Shown here: positions 44,101 through 52,726 of the stretch, in pieces
How positions within the stretch are numbered: position 1 is the first letter of the stretch
Layout: the number at the start of each line of letters is the position of its first letter
From: Symbiodinium natans
Lineage: Eukaryota; Sar; Dinophyceae; Suessiales; Symbiodiniaceae
Direction: 5' to 3'
DNA length: 64,000 bases
Assembly: GCA_905221605.1 (NCBI GenBank)
Contig: CAJNDS010000680.1
Coordinates: 71,204-135,203 of the forward strand
Program-made: the position numbers and the translations under genes
The notes under the pieces: generated by a model
What the model was told of the DNA's origin: nothing
What the model saw: the letters and a program-made list of their open reading frames with translations, nothing else
The model's database searches: none

Positions 44101-46758
44101 GCATTGCGCTCTTTGATCCTGCTGCTAAGTTCTTTCACCGGCTCGTAAGAAAGGACCTCTGTCAGGTGCTTGCTGAAGACTCTCACCAGCTACAGCAGGG
44201 ATGCAGGCCCAAATCCTCAGCTGTTGCCCTTCACCACTACCTTGCCACCTGGCGACGACTTGCAGAACTGAGAGGGCAGCCTTGTGCTGTCATCTTCCTC
44301 GACCTCAGTGCTGCCTACTACAGGCTACTTCGTGAATCCTTCTGGGGGCACCACGCCACCGACCGCGAGAGCACTGAAGATGTCCCTCCTTCTGACCGCT
44401 CCATCTCATGGGTGCTGCACCGGTTACGAGTTCCGCCAGCTGCCCTGCACGAGGTTATGCACTACGCGCAAAACGCACACCTCCTTGCCACTGCTCCCAG
44501 GCACACGCAACGCATCATCCAGACCATACTCTCTGGCACATATTTTACGATGTCGGGTTCAGACAAGCTTACGTGCACTCACGCAGGAAGCCGACCCGGC
44601 GACGCAATAGCCGACGTGTTGTTCGCGTTGGCTGCTAGCAACCTTGTGAAAGAGGTAAGGGGCAGGCTTCAGCAAGTTGGACAAGAATGTCCCCTGCCCA
44701 CTTGGGCGGACGATATAGCTGTTCCACTCACTGCAGGTAGTAACAGCAGTCTTGTTCAAACTGTTGCTGACTCCGCACGAATCCTGCACGAGGAATGTGT
44801 CAAGAGGGCGATGCGCCCGAATTACGATGCTGGTAAAACTGAGGCGCTGACTTGCTTCCAAGGTCCTGGATCGCGCGCAGCAAAACAAGCTTGTTTCAAG
44901 GAGGGAGCTGGAAGGGCCGCTTTCCATGCCCTGGATGGGCAGCACAGTTTGCGCTGTGTGCTTCACTACAAACATCTCGGCACGGTTCTCACAGCAAAGG
45001 GGGTTGCGATGCCTGCAATACGAGCCAATGTTGCGCATGCCAAGGGTGCGGTAGGGCCACTCACCAAACCTGTGTTTCGGAACCAAAATGCCCCCTTCTC
45101 CACGCGAGCCATCCTGCTCCGCAGCCTCGGCTTAAGCAGAGCAAGTCATGGTGCCTCCACATGGCGCCGACTTACCAAGGCTGAAAGCCAAGCCTGGGAA
45201 CATGGAGTTGCCTCCCTCCTCAGAGCACTGCTGCCGGAAAATCGACACACTGGCGAAAGCACGTACGCATCGTCAGTCAAGATCGCGCAGGCCACAGGCT
45301 TTCCACTCCCCACTGAGCTGCTTGCCTTCGACCGTCTCCGCCACCTTGTCCTCATTGCTGCTGGTCAGCAGAGCAGTCTCTGGGAGCTCCTGCAGGCAGA
45401 GGCGGCGATCTGTGCGAATGCCTGGCTTTCACGGGCACAGGAGGACCTCAACTGGCTCGCGTCACTCGTTCCTGAGGCCCAACTTCCTCATTCGCCTGTG
45501 CTGGTCTACAACGCAAGTCCCGCAGGCTTGCGTAGGTTCCGTGCTGCCATAAGGAAAGGCTTCATGGTCGTTGGACAAAAGAACTATCGGGCCTACCTTG
45601 TTGCCCAGAACGATCCCGCGAGGGCACCAGATGCAGACAAAGACTGCAACGAGCAACCATTTGCTTGTGGCCAGTGTGAAGCCAGCTTCACATGCGTGCA
45701 CGCTGTAAGGGCTCACCGGTTTGCTAAGCACAACCTCCGCCCACTTGTTGAGCGATACACCGCTGCCGACACGTGCAGGGTTTGTCTATGCAAGTTCTGG
45801 TCCCGCTCCAGGCTTCTCAGACATGTGTCGCACGACAGTCCTACCTGTGGCTGGGCGCTCATTGCTGCTGCCAAGCCGGTCCTGATAGAGGAGATCAGGG
45901 CTGTCGAGAAAAAGCAAGCGGCGCTTCAACGAACCTCTGGCGGTGCCAGGGACTTCAAACAACTTCCTTCCTGTCGCCTTCCTGGCCCTCTGCAGCCTGT
46001 TCCTGACTCCAGCGCTGCAGTATCTCCAGACCTCTGTCACGAGGCTCTCAATCTGCGGGAACTTGAGAAGACCGATTTTCAGAAGGCCATTAGGGTTTTT
46101 CTCGACGAATTTGTTACGGCCAGCAAGGCCACGAAGGAGTTTGTCTACAACACGCTCCTCGATTGGCAGTGCGTTTTGCTACAGCAGCTAGCACACAACG
46201 AGTGAGCCTAATTATATATTTATACAGTGCATGTTTTTGTCAGGCCAAAGCGTGCCTAGCCGACGTTCTCTGAACTTTGACGCAGTCCGATCCGATCCCT
46301 AAACCCTGCACCTCGCCCATGTGCTCGGCCAAGTGGGCGGCGACGTGCCTCGGCAGCGCGGCCGGCGCGGGGGTCTCCGTGGCCGAGGCCTGGCCACCGA
46401 CACCACCTTGGGAGCCCAGGAACCATATTATAAGGGTTTAGGGGTTATAGGGTTTAGGGTTTAGGGTTTATAGGGTTTAGGGCCTAAAGGGTTTTAGGTT
46501 TAGGGTTTATAGGGCCTAAAGGGTTTTAGGTTTAGGGGCTACCAAGCCACTCACCAGGGAGTCGCCCAAGAAAAGCACAAGCAGAGGCCGCGAAGAAGCC
46601 CCTGTCGGGCTGGTCCCGCCTGCGCCGCGCGTCGAGCTGAGCTTGCGACTTCCGTTCCCGCCGAGCTCTTGGCCTACGTCGGGGCCCAGGCAAGGCGACG
46701 CCCGCTCCCTCAGTGACCGCCACTCGCCCCGCAAATCCCAGCCCTGCTTGGCGGCCAT
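35159..46758 (-). CDS. SGNH/GDSL hydrolase family protein, six exons, 291 residues
   Basis: Exons (minus strand, in order): 46551-46758, 46312-46406, 36346-36480, 35994-36234, 35744-35833, 35159-35265. They total 876 nt, exactly 292 codons, with frame kept at all five junctions. Block I is FLGDSLVSG (Ser67), block II is VGITG, block III is VVGANDL (Asn155) and block V is FFSADRMHPS (Asp249, His252), so the catalytic set of the SGNH fold is complete. Members are esterases or lipases; the substrate is unknown. The ATG at 46758 is the first in frame. The first 58 residues precede the fold and could be a targeting region. Intron 2 (9,831 nt) holds the retrotransposon. The stop TAG lies at the edge of a telomere-type tract, so one more exon cannot be excluded. 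Confidence 0.82.
35266..35743 (-). mobile_element. Introner-type intron rich in telomere repeats, SGNH intron 5, GC donor
   Basis: GCTA occurs exactly at both ends. Removal of 478 nt restores HPSPVGYEWWAKA, the expected block V context of SGNH hydrolases. Two TTTAGGG tracts (35283-35370 and 35634-35730) fill much of it; terminal inverted repeats are weak. Confidence 0.75.
35834..35993 (-). mobile_element. Introner (family A), SGNH intron 4, GA donor
   Basis: Repeats are GAAC and GAGC. The intron begins GA and ends CCCAG. TIRs CTTGGTAGCCCAGT and ACTGGGCTGCCCAG are clear. The interior has an expanded C-run next to an A-run. Removal joins WCHG to AEVLPF in frame. Confidence 0.78.
36235..36345 (-). 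mobile_element. Introner (family K), SGNH intron 3
   Basis: TIRs CTTAGTTGCTGAGT and ACTCAGCAACTATAAG are flanked by GTGG on both sides. Removing 111 nt joins TPRL to VVVLVVGAND in frame. No telomere repeat is inside. Confidence 0.8.
36496..36575 (-). repeat. CCCTAAA array bordering the retrotransposon
   Basis: Eleven perfect units end at the 5' edge of the element. Confidence 0.95.
36576..36674 (+). other. 5' untranslated region of the retrotransposon
   Basis: About 100 bases between the CCCTAAA tract and the first ATG of ORF1. No promoter motif can be assigned. The exact 5' end is inferred from the end of the flanking telomere-type repeat. Confidence 0.45.
36675..38252 (+). CDS. Retrotransposon ORF1: RanBP2-type zinc finger and coiled-coil nucleic-acid-binding protein
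   Basis: An open frame of 525 residues ends in TGA at 38250-38252. Near residues 165-190 there is a RanBP2-type zinc finger, WRCGCGQTN followed by WFCPGCG, a fold that usually binds single-stranded RNA. It is followed by a basic stretch (RRRSPRTRK, then GKGKGKAKAG), a long charged region from about residue 275 to 460 rich in Glu, Gln, Arg and Ala that looks coiled-coil, and a low-complexity tail. LINE ORF1 proteins normally package element RNA, and this architecture fits that role. The first ATG at 36675 is used here, but the ATG at 37134, just before the zinc finger, is an alternative start. The ORF2 frame is -1 relative to ORF1. No classic slippery heptamer is visible near the stop. Confidence 0.8.
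   Translation: MSARATSVRPSQFSGFSAHSYPNPCEPSEWWTGTLQTWFFAVAAPADRTCSCSPLATTAWLQIPWFLFPVLCEQACAGFSHFGRLPLSVNTVRHLPESAAHRRARRKRTVARTHLRTVLTGLSPIVPGQTTEAIRLLRQHHSASTLPKQVEKLMASYKQTNTQSWRCGCGQTNKATAWFCPGCGAPWGGSAPTYTDRDPRDGWGQPPAPWQKNAWRTTSPRRRSPRTRKPKDHSQTGGDKGKGKGKAKAGRFAEEQTAPKVQQLPRPPQAKEFASPKEAGASSQPAAPTEDKRLLQALIQHVNKEELPENLRSMVLQVEKASAQKDAKYLHKLVSKRGEARRQLADLQQERACFESSWCTYTQELMETLTLQFAQREQALTDMDQREQEWTTQLVEASRELEAAAHNKNHSKNEEGGSEEEISDQDMTIAAAAETDAKAMARRAELAQSHQRLQAALQEVKDAAEAGAMVRERTPRRGSKRTGEGIVDLTVDSPETQKPAQPGATASQSTENAAAAARAQNFQKA
39001..39746 (+). repeat. Degenerate repeat array in ORF2 encoding SGEQVHKVPGAS-type units (upstream block)
   Basis: The core gaacaggtgcacaaggt recurs about every 39-60 bases and encodes (L/S)SGEQVHKVPGASP-like units of about 14 residues. 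Copies diverge, but spacing stays a multiple of three, so the frame is kept. It is likely a flexible Pro/Gly-rich linker in the ORF2 product; its function is unknown. Confidence 0.8.
39747..40850 (+). repeat. 84-bp tandem array, 13 units, inside ORF2
   Basis: The marker ggagcatgtc or its variants starts at 39811, 39895, 39979, 40061, 40145, 40229, 40313, 40400, 40484, 40568, 40652, 40736 and 40820. Steps are 84 bp except one of 82 (2-nt deletion) and one of 87 (3-nt insertion). Each unit encodes 28 residues of the type GEAGLPTGALFPVAAQGIGP. Because 84 is a multiple of three, other frames and the antisense strand are also open. Those long antisense frames are a by-product. Confidence 0.93.
40851..41345 (+). 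repeat. Degenerate SGEQVHKVPGAS-type repeat array in ORF2 (downstream block)
   Basis: The same 14-residue repeat type as at 39001-39746 resumes after the 84-bp array (units such as GEQVHEAPGAS and GKQVHKVPGLPG). The 84-bp array is therefore embedded within an older, more diverged array. Confidence 0.75.
41645..42110 (+). other. RNase H domain of ORF2, located upstream of the endonuclease
   Basis: The translation shows the ordered acidic residues of type I RNase H: FTDGS near 41655, an EPEIAP helix near 41820, IWTDCNAV near 41895, and HWTKGHCGN followed by NEAADRLAN near 42030-42095. All four catalytic carboxylates appear present. In most RNase H-bearing LINEs this domain follows RT, but here it precedes EEP and RT. 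Confidence 0.82.
42318..43075 (+). other. Endonuclease/exonuclease/phosphatase (APE-type) domain of ORF2
   Basis: Motifs in order are FATYNVQTL, LGLQETRH (catalytic Glu), LFCLFDANARVG (D-x-N), HRIDYVAVP and DDHTATSVLV (terminal Asp-His). This is the APE-type LINE endonuclease, which in the family nicks target DNA for target-primed reverse transcription. Confidence 0.85.
43840..44930 (+). other. Reverse transcriptase domain of ORF2
   Basis: Motifs in order are ADGKAPGPSGVPA, NNYRSIAL, QQGCRPKSSAVAL, VIFLDLSAAYYRLL (catalytic Asp), GSRPGDAIADVLFA, TWADDIAVP (the YADD box as WADD) and HLGTVL. The pattern is typical of non-LTR reverse transcriptases, and both catalytic Asp residues of the ADD box are kept. 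Confidence 0.9.
45655..45850 (+). other. Two C-terminal Cys/His zinc fingers of ORF2
   Basis: The first finger is C-G-Q-C with 12 residues, then H and H (FACGQC, RAHRFAKH). The second is C-R-V-C-L-C with RLLRHVSHD and a further Cys. C-terminal zinc fingers in LINE ORF2 proteins usually bind element RNA or target DNA. Confidence 0.7.
46206..46302 (+). other. 3' untranslated region of the retrotransposon
   Basis: About 97 bases follow the ORF2 stop, starting with an AT-rich stretch (aattatatatttata). It ends directly at flanking CCCTAAA repeat with no poly-A tail. The 3' edge is inferred. Confidence 0.45.
46407..46550 (-). mobile_element. Introner (family A with TTTAGGG-type tract), SGNH intron 1
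   Basis: The direct repeat GTGG occurs at both ends. The intron runs GTGG-CTTGGTAGCCC to GGGCTCCCAAG and the next exon restarts GTGG. Removal restores GDSLVSGVGG in frame. The interior is mostly TTTAGGG-type repeat on the plus strand. Confidence 0.78.
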
Positions 46759-47084
46759 ACCTTATAGGGGGCGCAATGAACCAAGGAAATAGAATGACCT
46801 ACCCCCGTGCATGAATTTTAGAAGTGGATCACCAACTCTCGTAAGGGTCATATACCCTATACTACTATAATCCGAATTTGGGGGGTATATGAATTTGGGG
46901 GGTATATGAGCCATAAACCCTTTTAGGGTGCATGTGGTCCCCAGGGTTAAGGGTCCATTCAACATTCAACTTAATTGATTCTCCAAGGACCAAGGAACAA
47001 AAAAGGGTTAAATCTTATTCTTCCTATGCCAAATAGAAAACCAAGAAAGCCTAAAGCTCATTTGTTTTCAAAGTATTGGATGTT

Positions 47085-47177
47085 CCCTCTTATACTGACA
47101 GTCCTCAGTAGGGATCATAGTACCCGCTATTATAATCCTTATTGAGGACTGTTAGTATAAAGGGGGAACATCCCAAC
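47085..47177. mobile_element. Family B foldback element
   Basis: Ends TTGGATGTTCCCTC and GGGGGAACATCCCAA; inner ctgacagtcct and aggactgttag. Confidence 0.78.
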
Positions 47178-47302
47178 CCTAAACCCTAAACCCTAAACCC
47201 TAGAAGTCAGTCAAAGGAACCGGCGCCGAAAGCAGTGGCCGAAGACAAGAATTTGGCCGCGCAGCGCGCGGTTTGGGCCATGGCGGCTGGGAGGCTCCCC
47301 AG

Positions 47303-47541
47303 AGACTCCAATCCCCCTTTAGTTAAGGAATATTCCGTAAACCATCTAAGGAACCCCGATACCCCTCCATTAAGGAGCATTCCTTAAAGCATATAAGGAA
47401 CCCGATTATGATTTGAGGAATATTCCTTAAACCATATAAGGAACCCTATTATGATTTAAGGAATATTCCTTGAAGGACATAAGGAACCCTGTTATGATTT
47501 GAGGAATATTCCATAATTAAGGGATAATGGAGTCTCTGGGT
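47303..47541. mobile_element. Family D element
   Basis: Ends cagagactccaat and ggagtctctggg; the interior has several copies of a unit containing aaggaatattcctt and catataaggaaccc. Confidence 0.8.
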
Positions 47542-47624
47542 CCCTGGGCTGGGCCTCACGTCTTCCCCTACTTCCCCCCCTTAAAGCCAGCATAGAGCCG
47601 AGGGTCAGGGTCCATTGGGTTTAG

Positions 47625-47730
47625 GGTCCATTGGGTTTAGGGTTTAGGGTTTAGGGTTTAGGGTTTAGGGTTTAGGGTTTAGGGTTTAGGGTTTAGGGTT
47701 TAGGCTTAGGGCTTAGGGCTTAGGGCTTAG
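47625..47730 (+). repeat. TTTAGGG array ending in GCTTAGG units
   Basis: Ten regular heptamers, then four gcttagg units. Confidence 0.92.
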
Positions 47731-47813
47731 GGGTGGGCGCGGCGCATCGTAGGACTGCATGAGCCCTCAGGTCCCTCAACCTCTCACCGGAATATAGCCT
47801 TATCTTTGGATGT

Positions 47814-48022
47814 TCCCCCTTATACTAACAGTCCCCAGAGACTCCAATACCCCTTAGTTAAGGAATATTCCTTAAACCATATAAGGAACCCTATTATGAA
47901 TTATTGTGATTTAAGGAATACTCCTTAATTAAGGGGTATTGGAGTCTCTGGGTCCTCAGTGGGGATCATAGTACCCCCTATTGTAATCCCTGTTCAAGAC
48001 TAGTATAAAGGGGAACGTCCCA
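47814..48022. mobile_element. Family B element split by a nested family D element
   Basis: Family B starts TTTGGATGTTCCCCC and reaches acagtcc, then family D runs from ccagagactccaat (about 47830) to ttggagtctctggg (47953). Family B then resumes at tcctcagtgggg and ends gaacgtccca. Confidence 0.82.
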
Positions 48023-48024
48023 AG

Positions 48025-48200
48025 ACCTTTACATGAACCAGAAATCCGAGGAAATGCAACGAGAGGCAGCAACCTTTCCATTTCAATCTTGCTGAAGCGG
48101 CGCCCGACCTGCAGTTGCTTGTGCATGTCCTGCAGAAGCTTGATCCCTGTTGGCCGGTACTCCTTCGAGCGCCAGGCGGGATCGTCTACCCCTACCTCAG
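48025..48200 (-). CDS. Probable exon (unknown protein)
   Basis: The minus strand reads VGVDDPAWRSKEYRPTGIKL, LQDMHKQLQVGRRFSKIEME and RLLPLVAFPRIS without stop. Its lower end abuts the family B element carrying a nested family D copy. Confidence 0.48.
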
Positions 48201-49149
48201 CCCTATTTGACACAAAGTAGCTCTAAACCCTAAATTACATGATGTTACATTTGGGATGCACAAGGCCAAGTTTAGGCGTTGGGGCTCTTATTGTCCCTGC
48301 AAGAGAGCCCAGAACGCCCAAACACCCCACATCTGTGGTCCTGCACGCCTAGACAGCCCCACCCCCCCCCCCCCCCCCCCCCGACAAAAAATAAAAAATG
48401 ATAAAACAAAAACGCGAAGCCCGAACTCCCTCCCAACCCTATACACCCGCAAGCTGAATCTGGAACTTCACCATTTTTAATTTAAACCCTAGAAGAAGCC
48501 AATAAGCCTCTGTAAGCTGTAAGCCTAAAGCCCTAAAGCCCTAAAGCCTAAGGGGAAGCGAGGGTTTCAGCAGTCGGGCACGAAACCCTGAAAACCCAAA
48601 ACCCTAAACCCTATAAACCCTAAACCCCATATACCCTAAACCCTAAACCCGAAACCCTAAACCCTAAACCCTACACCCCACAGGCAGTCCCAGAATTCTC
48701 CTGCGGCACGGCCTCTGGGAACAGGTTGCACAACCTGAGCACTCACATCCCTACAAGCTCTTCTAAAGGAAAATACGGTTTAGGGTTTAGGGTTTAGGGT
48801 TCAGGGTTCAGGGTTCAGGGTTTCAAGCTCTAAAGGAGAATACGGTTTACCTTAAGAACCCAAAACCTACTTTCTTGTAGGTTGCCTAAGAACCCCATAA
48901 GGGGCTTTAGAAGAAGAGCCTACAAACAACTAGGTTTCGGGTTCTCAAGGCAGGGCCGTTCCTGGGGCCGAATGTAGAGGCCCGATTTATAAGAATAGGG
49001 TTTTGGGGGTTTAGGGTTTAGAGTTTAGGGTTTAGGGTTTAGGGTGATTATAGTACATATCGTGTGGTTATAAAGGGACCATAAGGGAATACTATTCGTT
49101 CAATTATGTCGAACCCTGTACTACAGGATCTAGGCCGTCTGGTCTTCGG

Positions 49150-49345
49150 GGTTCTCAAGGTCCAGGGTGAAGAGCCTGGTGGAACTCAGCATCCAGGCTG
49201 CCCAGTAACCTAGGCTTAAAAAGGGTGCCCTTTTTTTTGCTTAAAGGGGCTTATAAGGGAACCTAAACCCCCCCAAAAAAAGGAATAAGGAACCTACTGG
49301 GCATCCTAGGAATCCAAGACCCCTTGATTGGTGAAGGGAAGACCA
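49150..49345 (-). CDS. Exon pair across a family A element
   Basis: The upstream piece VFPSPIKGS joins in phase to LSSTRLFTLDLENPEDQTA and a TAG if a family A element (about 49200-49320, repeats GATT and GATG) is removed. The acceptor would read CCTG instead of AG, so splicing here is doubtful. Confidence 0.35.
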
Positions 49346-49795
49346 CAATTAACATAAATGCCATAATTCAGGTTTCGGTTGGGGATACGGTATCCCAACC
49401 CCTAAACCTGGGGAGCTAAAACGCTTGCGAATTGGGATGAGACCTGACCAGGCTTTGGGTTTAGGATTCAGAGTTTCCGGTGCGCAAACCAGTTTTTTGG
49501 AGTGGTTCGTTAAAACGGGGCTCTGCGCTACCCAATCCTCAGCACCAAGCTGGGTGGAGACAGTCATTGTCTTGCACTGTCCCGAAGTACTTGACAACAC
49601 AGACTGAGTCTACTTCAGATTACCTGACTTTTGGTTTCTTTGGCGGGGGGTGGGCGGTCGGCCCTTACCATTTTCGTAGCTTTTGTGGACAAGGGATTCA
49701 GGCAGCCCTTAGAAAACACTTATCACCCTGGAAAAAAACCAGACAGCCAAGAAAAGCCTAAGCACTCTTATTCTTATTCCCCTACATAAGCCTGC

Positions 49796-49876
49796 ATATA
49801 TACATACATACATATATACATATATACATATATACATATATACATATATACATATATACATATATGTATATATATC
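49796..49876. repeat. ATACATAT microsatellite
   Basis: Repeated acatatat units. Confidence 0.95.
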
Positions 49877-49984
49877 TCAGTATATAGCTCCTACATACCT
49901 AAGTAGCCCCTAGGGTCCCTCCCAAGGGTCGCTCCTTTAGCTCCTTGACTCCACAACCAAAGGCCGAAGGCCCCAAACCCGACA

Positions 49985-50095
49985 CCCGAAACCCTCTCTC
50001 TACGAATTGCTTAAGAACCCCTTAAAAAATGAAGATGTTCATCATTATAAGGGTGATACGGGGGTTATGGATTTTAATTTTATGATTTTTTTGGT
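49985..50095. mobile_element. Family J element
   Basis: Ends CTACGAATTGCTTAAGAACC and GTTCTCAAGCAAATAGTAG, flanked by CTCT on both sides. Confidence 0.68.
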
Positions 50096-50594
50096 GTTCT
50101 CAAGCAAATAGTAGCTCTGTCTCCGCCCAGCAACTTCGAGGCAACGTGCGGCATGTCCCCCTGGAGGAACTTCATGGCGTGCTCGGCCTCAAGGCGGGTT
50201 TAGGGCCTACCCCGTGAACCCCATGAACCGTACAAAGCCTATAAACCCGCTAAACCCTACGGAACCCTATGAACCCCTGTGAACCCTCTAAGCCATTGGA
50301 AAAAAACTCACAGCCCTAAACACACTGTAAACCCACAACCCTGAGCCATCTAAACCATCTGAACCCTAAACCGAGACGATGGGGTTTAGGGCACCAGCTT
50401 GGGGCATCGAGTCTAACTGGGCTTTCGGTTCTAGGGTTGTATGCGTACACCCTGAACCCTTAATATGAATAAACCCCGAAAACTAAACCCCTATCCTCAT
50501 GGGGGCTTCCGAAATTAGAGGTACCTCATTGGGGTCCTTATTATAAGGGAACCCGACTATTCGGGGTCTATATTATTCAGGGTCCCTCATTTTC

Positions 50595-50870
50595 GGGTTT
50601 AGGGTTTAGGGTTTAGGGTTTAGGGTTGAGGGTTGAGGGTTTAGGGTTTAGGGTTTAGGATACCCCCTCATGGGCAACACACAAAGAAACTCAGGGAGGC
50701 CAGTCTTCGACGCACGGCAAGTGGCGATGTCGAGGTACTGGTTGCAGGCTAACCCGGAACCCTAAACCCTAAACCCTAAAACCTAAACCTAAACCCTAAA
50801 CCCTAAACCCTAAACCCAAAAACCTAAACCCAAAAACCTAAACCCCAAACCCTAAACTCTAGCTCTAAAC
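50595..50870. repeat. TTTAGGG array, spacer, CCCTAAA array
   Basis: G-strand units at 50595-50660 and C-strand units at 50757-50870 with cccaaaaa variants. Confidence 0.88.
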
Positions 50871-51429
50871 CCGAAACCCTGCAAACCCCCAAACCCGAAG
50901 CCCCCTACCCATCCCTTTCACCCTTCACCTCCAAAGCTCAGCAACCGGCCATGACCGTCTTCTTGAACAACTCGGCGTTCAGAGGATCAGACTCTTAACC
51001 CTGGGTCTTGGGGTTTTTAGTCTTCGTATTGCTCTCTACAATATAGTTTGGCGTTTAGGGTCTATAGGGTGTTAGGGTTTGCGGGCTTATGGTTTCGGGG
51101 TCCTCCTGGGGTCCCAAGAGGACCTCTTTGTTGGGGTCCCTGTTGGGCTTTAAGGGTGCCGTACTACCGTACTATATGAAGTATGGTTATTACTAGTAAC
51201 CTCAAGAGGACTATACGCTCCTATATTCCTAAGGAATCTTACATAAACTCCAAAAAGGGATCCGAATTTAGAGAACTGCCCCTTACTAAGAGCTATTCAT
51301 GGGTCTTAGGGTCTTTGGGGGATTTCGATGGCTCGGTTTAGGGTTTAGGGTTTAGGGTTTAGGGTTTAGGGTTTAGGGTTTAGGGGTTGGGGCTTCACCA
51401 ACCGTCACCAACCCCCCCCCCCCACTCAG

Positions 51430-51611
51430 AGTTGCAACGGAGCTGTGATGGCAACGCAGGTGCGGAGGAGCTCTGAAAGAACGAGTCCATCAAAAAAAAC
51501 AACAACCAGCTGTCGGATTGTCTTCGTTAGAGACTGAAACCCAGCAGCCTTCGCTGTTGGGAATCTACTTATTGAAGTAAACCCCGCCACAGCAAACACC
51601 CGGGCCAAAGC
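51430..51611 (-). CDS. Possible exon with start codon
   Basis: The minus strand reads MALARVFAVAGFTSISRFPT, AKAAGFQSLTKTIRQLVVVF and FDGLVLSELLRTCVAITAPL, with a stop beside a poly-G run. The start has a hydrophobic then basic look, like a targeting peptide. The family is unknown. Confidence 0.38.
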
Positions 51612-52611
51612 CATTGGTATGTGCCCTGATGTTTCGAGTACTCAAGAAAGGACCATGGTGTAGAGGACTAGCCATATGTCTAGGGCTGCACAACTCCACA
51701 TTTAACATGCATATCCTGCCCTGAGTGCAAGACATGGGTCTTCCCTTTCGCCTGGCAAGGGCTACGGGTGTTTGGGATTTGGAGTGTGGGGTTTAGAGGG
51801 TACGCTGCTGGGAGCAAGTGCAACCCAAAATTGGGATCAAGTACCCTTCGTCCGTAAGGCGCAGCGCAGCCCTCAACCCCGATAAACCCTCAAATTCTTA
51901 CACCCTACATTCTCCAAGCCTTCACAGGGCGCTAAATCCTGCAAACCTCAACCCCTCCCACCTTGACCCGAAACAGGCCCTAAACGCCCAAATCCCCCCA
52001 AGCCCCCCCCCTGACCCTAAACCCTAAACCCCTCAGACAAAGTCTGGTGCTGCAAGGCGTGGTGAGACAGTGGCTGCGGGGGCTTTGGGAACATCACCTC
52101 GTGTCAGGTTCTTGCTGAGTTTTGGTGTCAGGGGTCAAGCTCCAGACGCCCAAAAAGACTTCCACCCTGAACGTCCTGAACCCTCCAAACAGCACATCTG
52201 GGGGTTTACGATATTAGGGGTACCTGATTGGGGCCCTTATTATGAGGGAATCCTACGAGTTGGGGGTCTATATTGCGGGTCCCCTACATCTGGCGAAAAT
52301 TTCCAACAGCGGGCCCAGCCCCGCAGCCTTCAATTGGTTCTCGATCTTCAACTGAAGGCAGCAGCTGTTGGTTTAGGGCTTTGGGGTTTGGAGGCTTAGG
52401 GTCTTAAGCTATTTAGTTGAGGGTTTAGGGTTTGGGGTTTCGGAGGCTTAGGGTCCTAGGTCCTAAGCTATTTAGAGTTTGAAGTTGTTTTTGGTTGAAA
52501 GTTTAGGCCCCAGCATTGCCGACAAGAATTCTCCACAAAAAAATCAGGTGTGAGCTCCTAGCTGGGGCAGTAGCTCATGACCTAAAGCTTCATATAGGGG
52601 CCTTCATGAAC

Positions 52612-52726
52612 TAGAAAAGGATATTGGGGGTTATTATGGTATATATAGTAGAATTAAAAAGGGGCCACAAGGGAATACTCTTCGTAATTATTCCGACCCC
52701 TATATTACGTTTTCGCACTTCTAACC
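52612..52726. mobile_element. Family F element
   Basis: Contains ggatattgggggttattatg, aaggggccacaagggaatac and attattccgacccctatatt, shared with copies at 49045, 56563, 58015, 58230 and 63390. Confidence 0.65.

Larger units (their letters stand above)
38354..46205 (+). pseudogene. Retrotransposon ORF2 polyprotein (repeat region, RNase H, EEP endonuclease, reverse transcriptase, zinc fingers), broken by one frameshift
   Basis: After ORF1 stops at 38252 the -1 frame is open, and its first ATG is at 38354. That frame runs to about 40040 and hits a stop at 40087. The continuation lies in the next frame, from about 40041 to the stop at 46205. The break is a 2-nt deletion: the repeat text gtcgcagctc, present in the neighbouring 84-bp units, reads gtcggctc here. 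Domains in order are a unique N-terminal region (38354-39000), SGEQVH-type and 84-bp repeat arrays (39000-41345), RNase H (41645-42110), EEP nuclease (42318-43075), RT (43840-44930) and two Cys/His zinc fingers (45655-45850). The catalytic domains show no stops and keep key residues, so the break may be recent, allelic or an assembly error. Confidence 0.8.
36576..46302 (+). mobile_element. Non-LTR (LINE-like) retrotransposon, about 9.7 kb, inserted antisense in an intron of the SGNH hydrolase gene
   Basis: Two long plus-strand frames cover most of the element. ORF1 carries a RanBP2-type zinc finger. ORF2 carries RNase H, endonuclease/exonuclease/phosphatase and reverse transcriptase domains and two C-terminal zinc fingers. 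No LTRs are visible, and the order EEP then RT is that of non-LTR elements. The 5' edge is placed where the CCCTAAA tract ends (about 36575). The 3' edge is placed where the sequence returns to CCCTAAA (about 46302); no poly-A tail is visible. Target-site duplications cannot be defined because both flanks are heptamer repeat. The interior has no telomere-like tract, unlike every other 9.7-kb stretch of the window, which suggests a recent insertion. It lies in intron 2 of a minus-strand gene, in opposite orientation. Confidence 0.88.
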
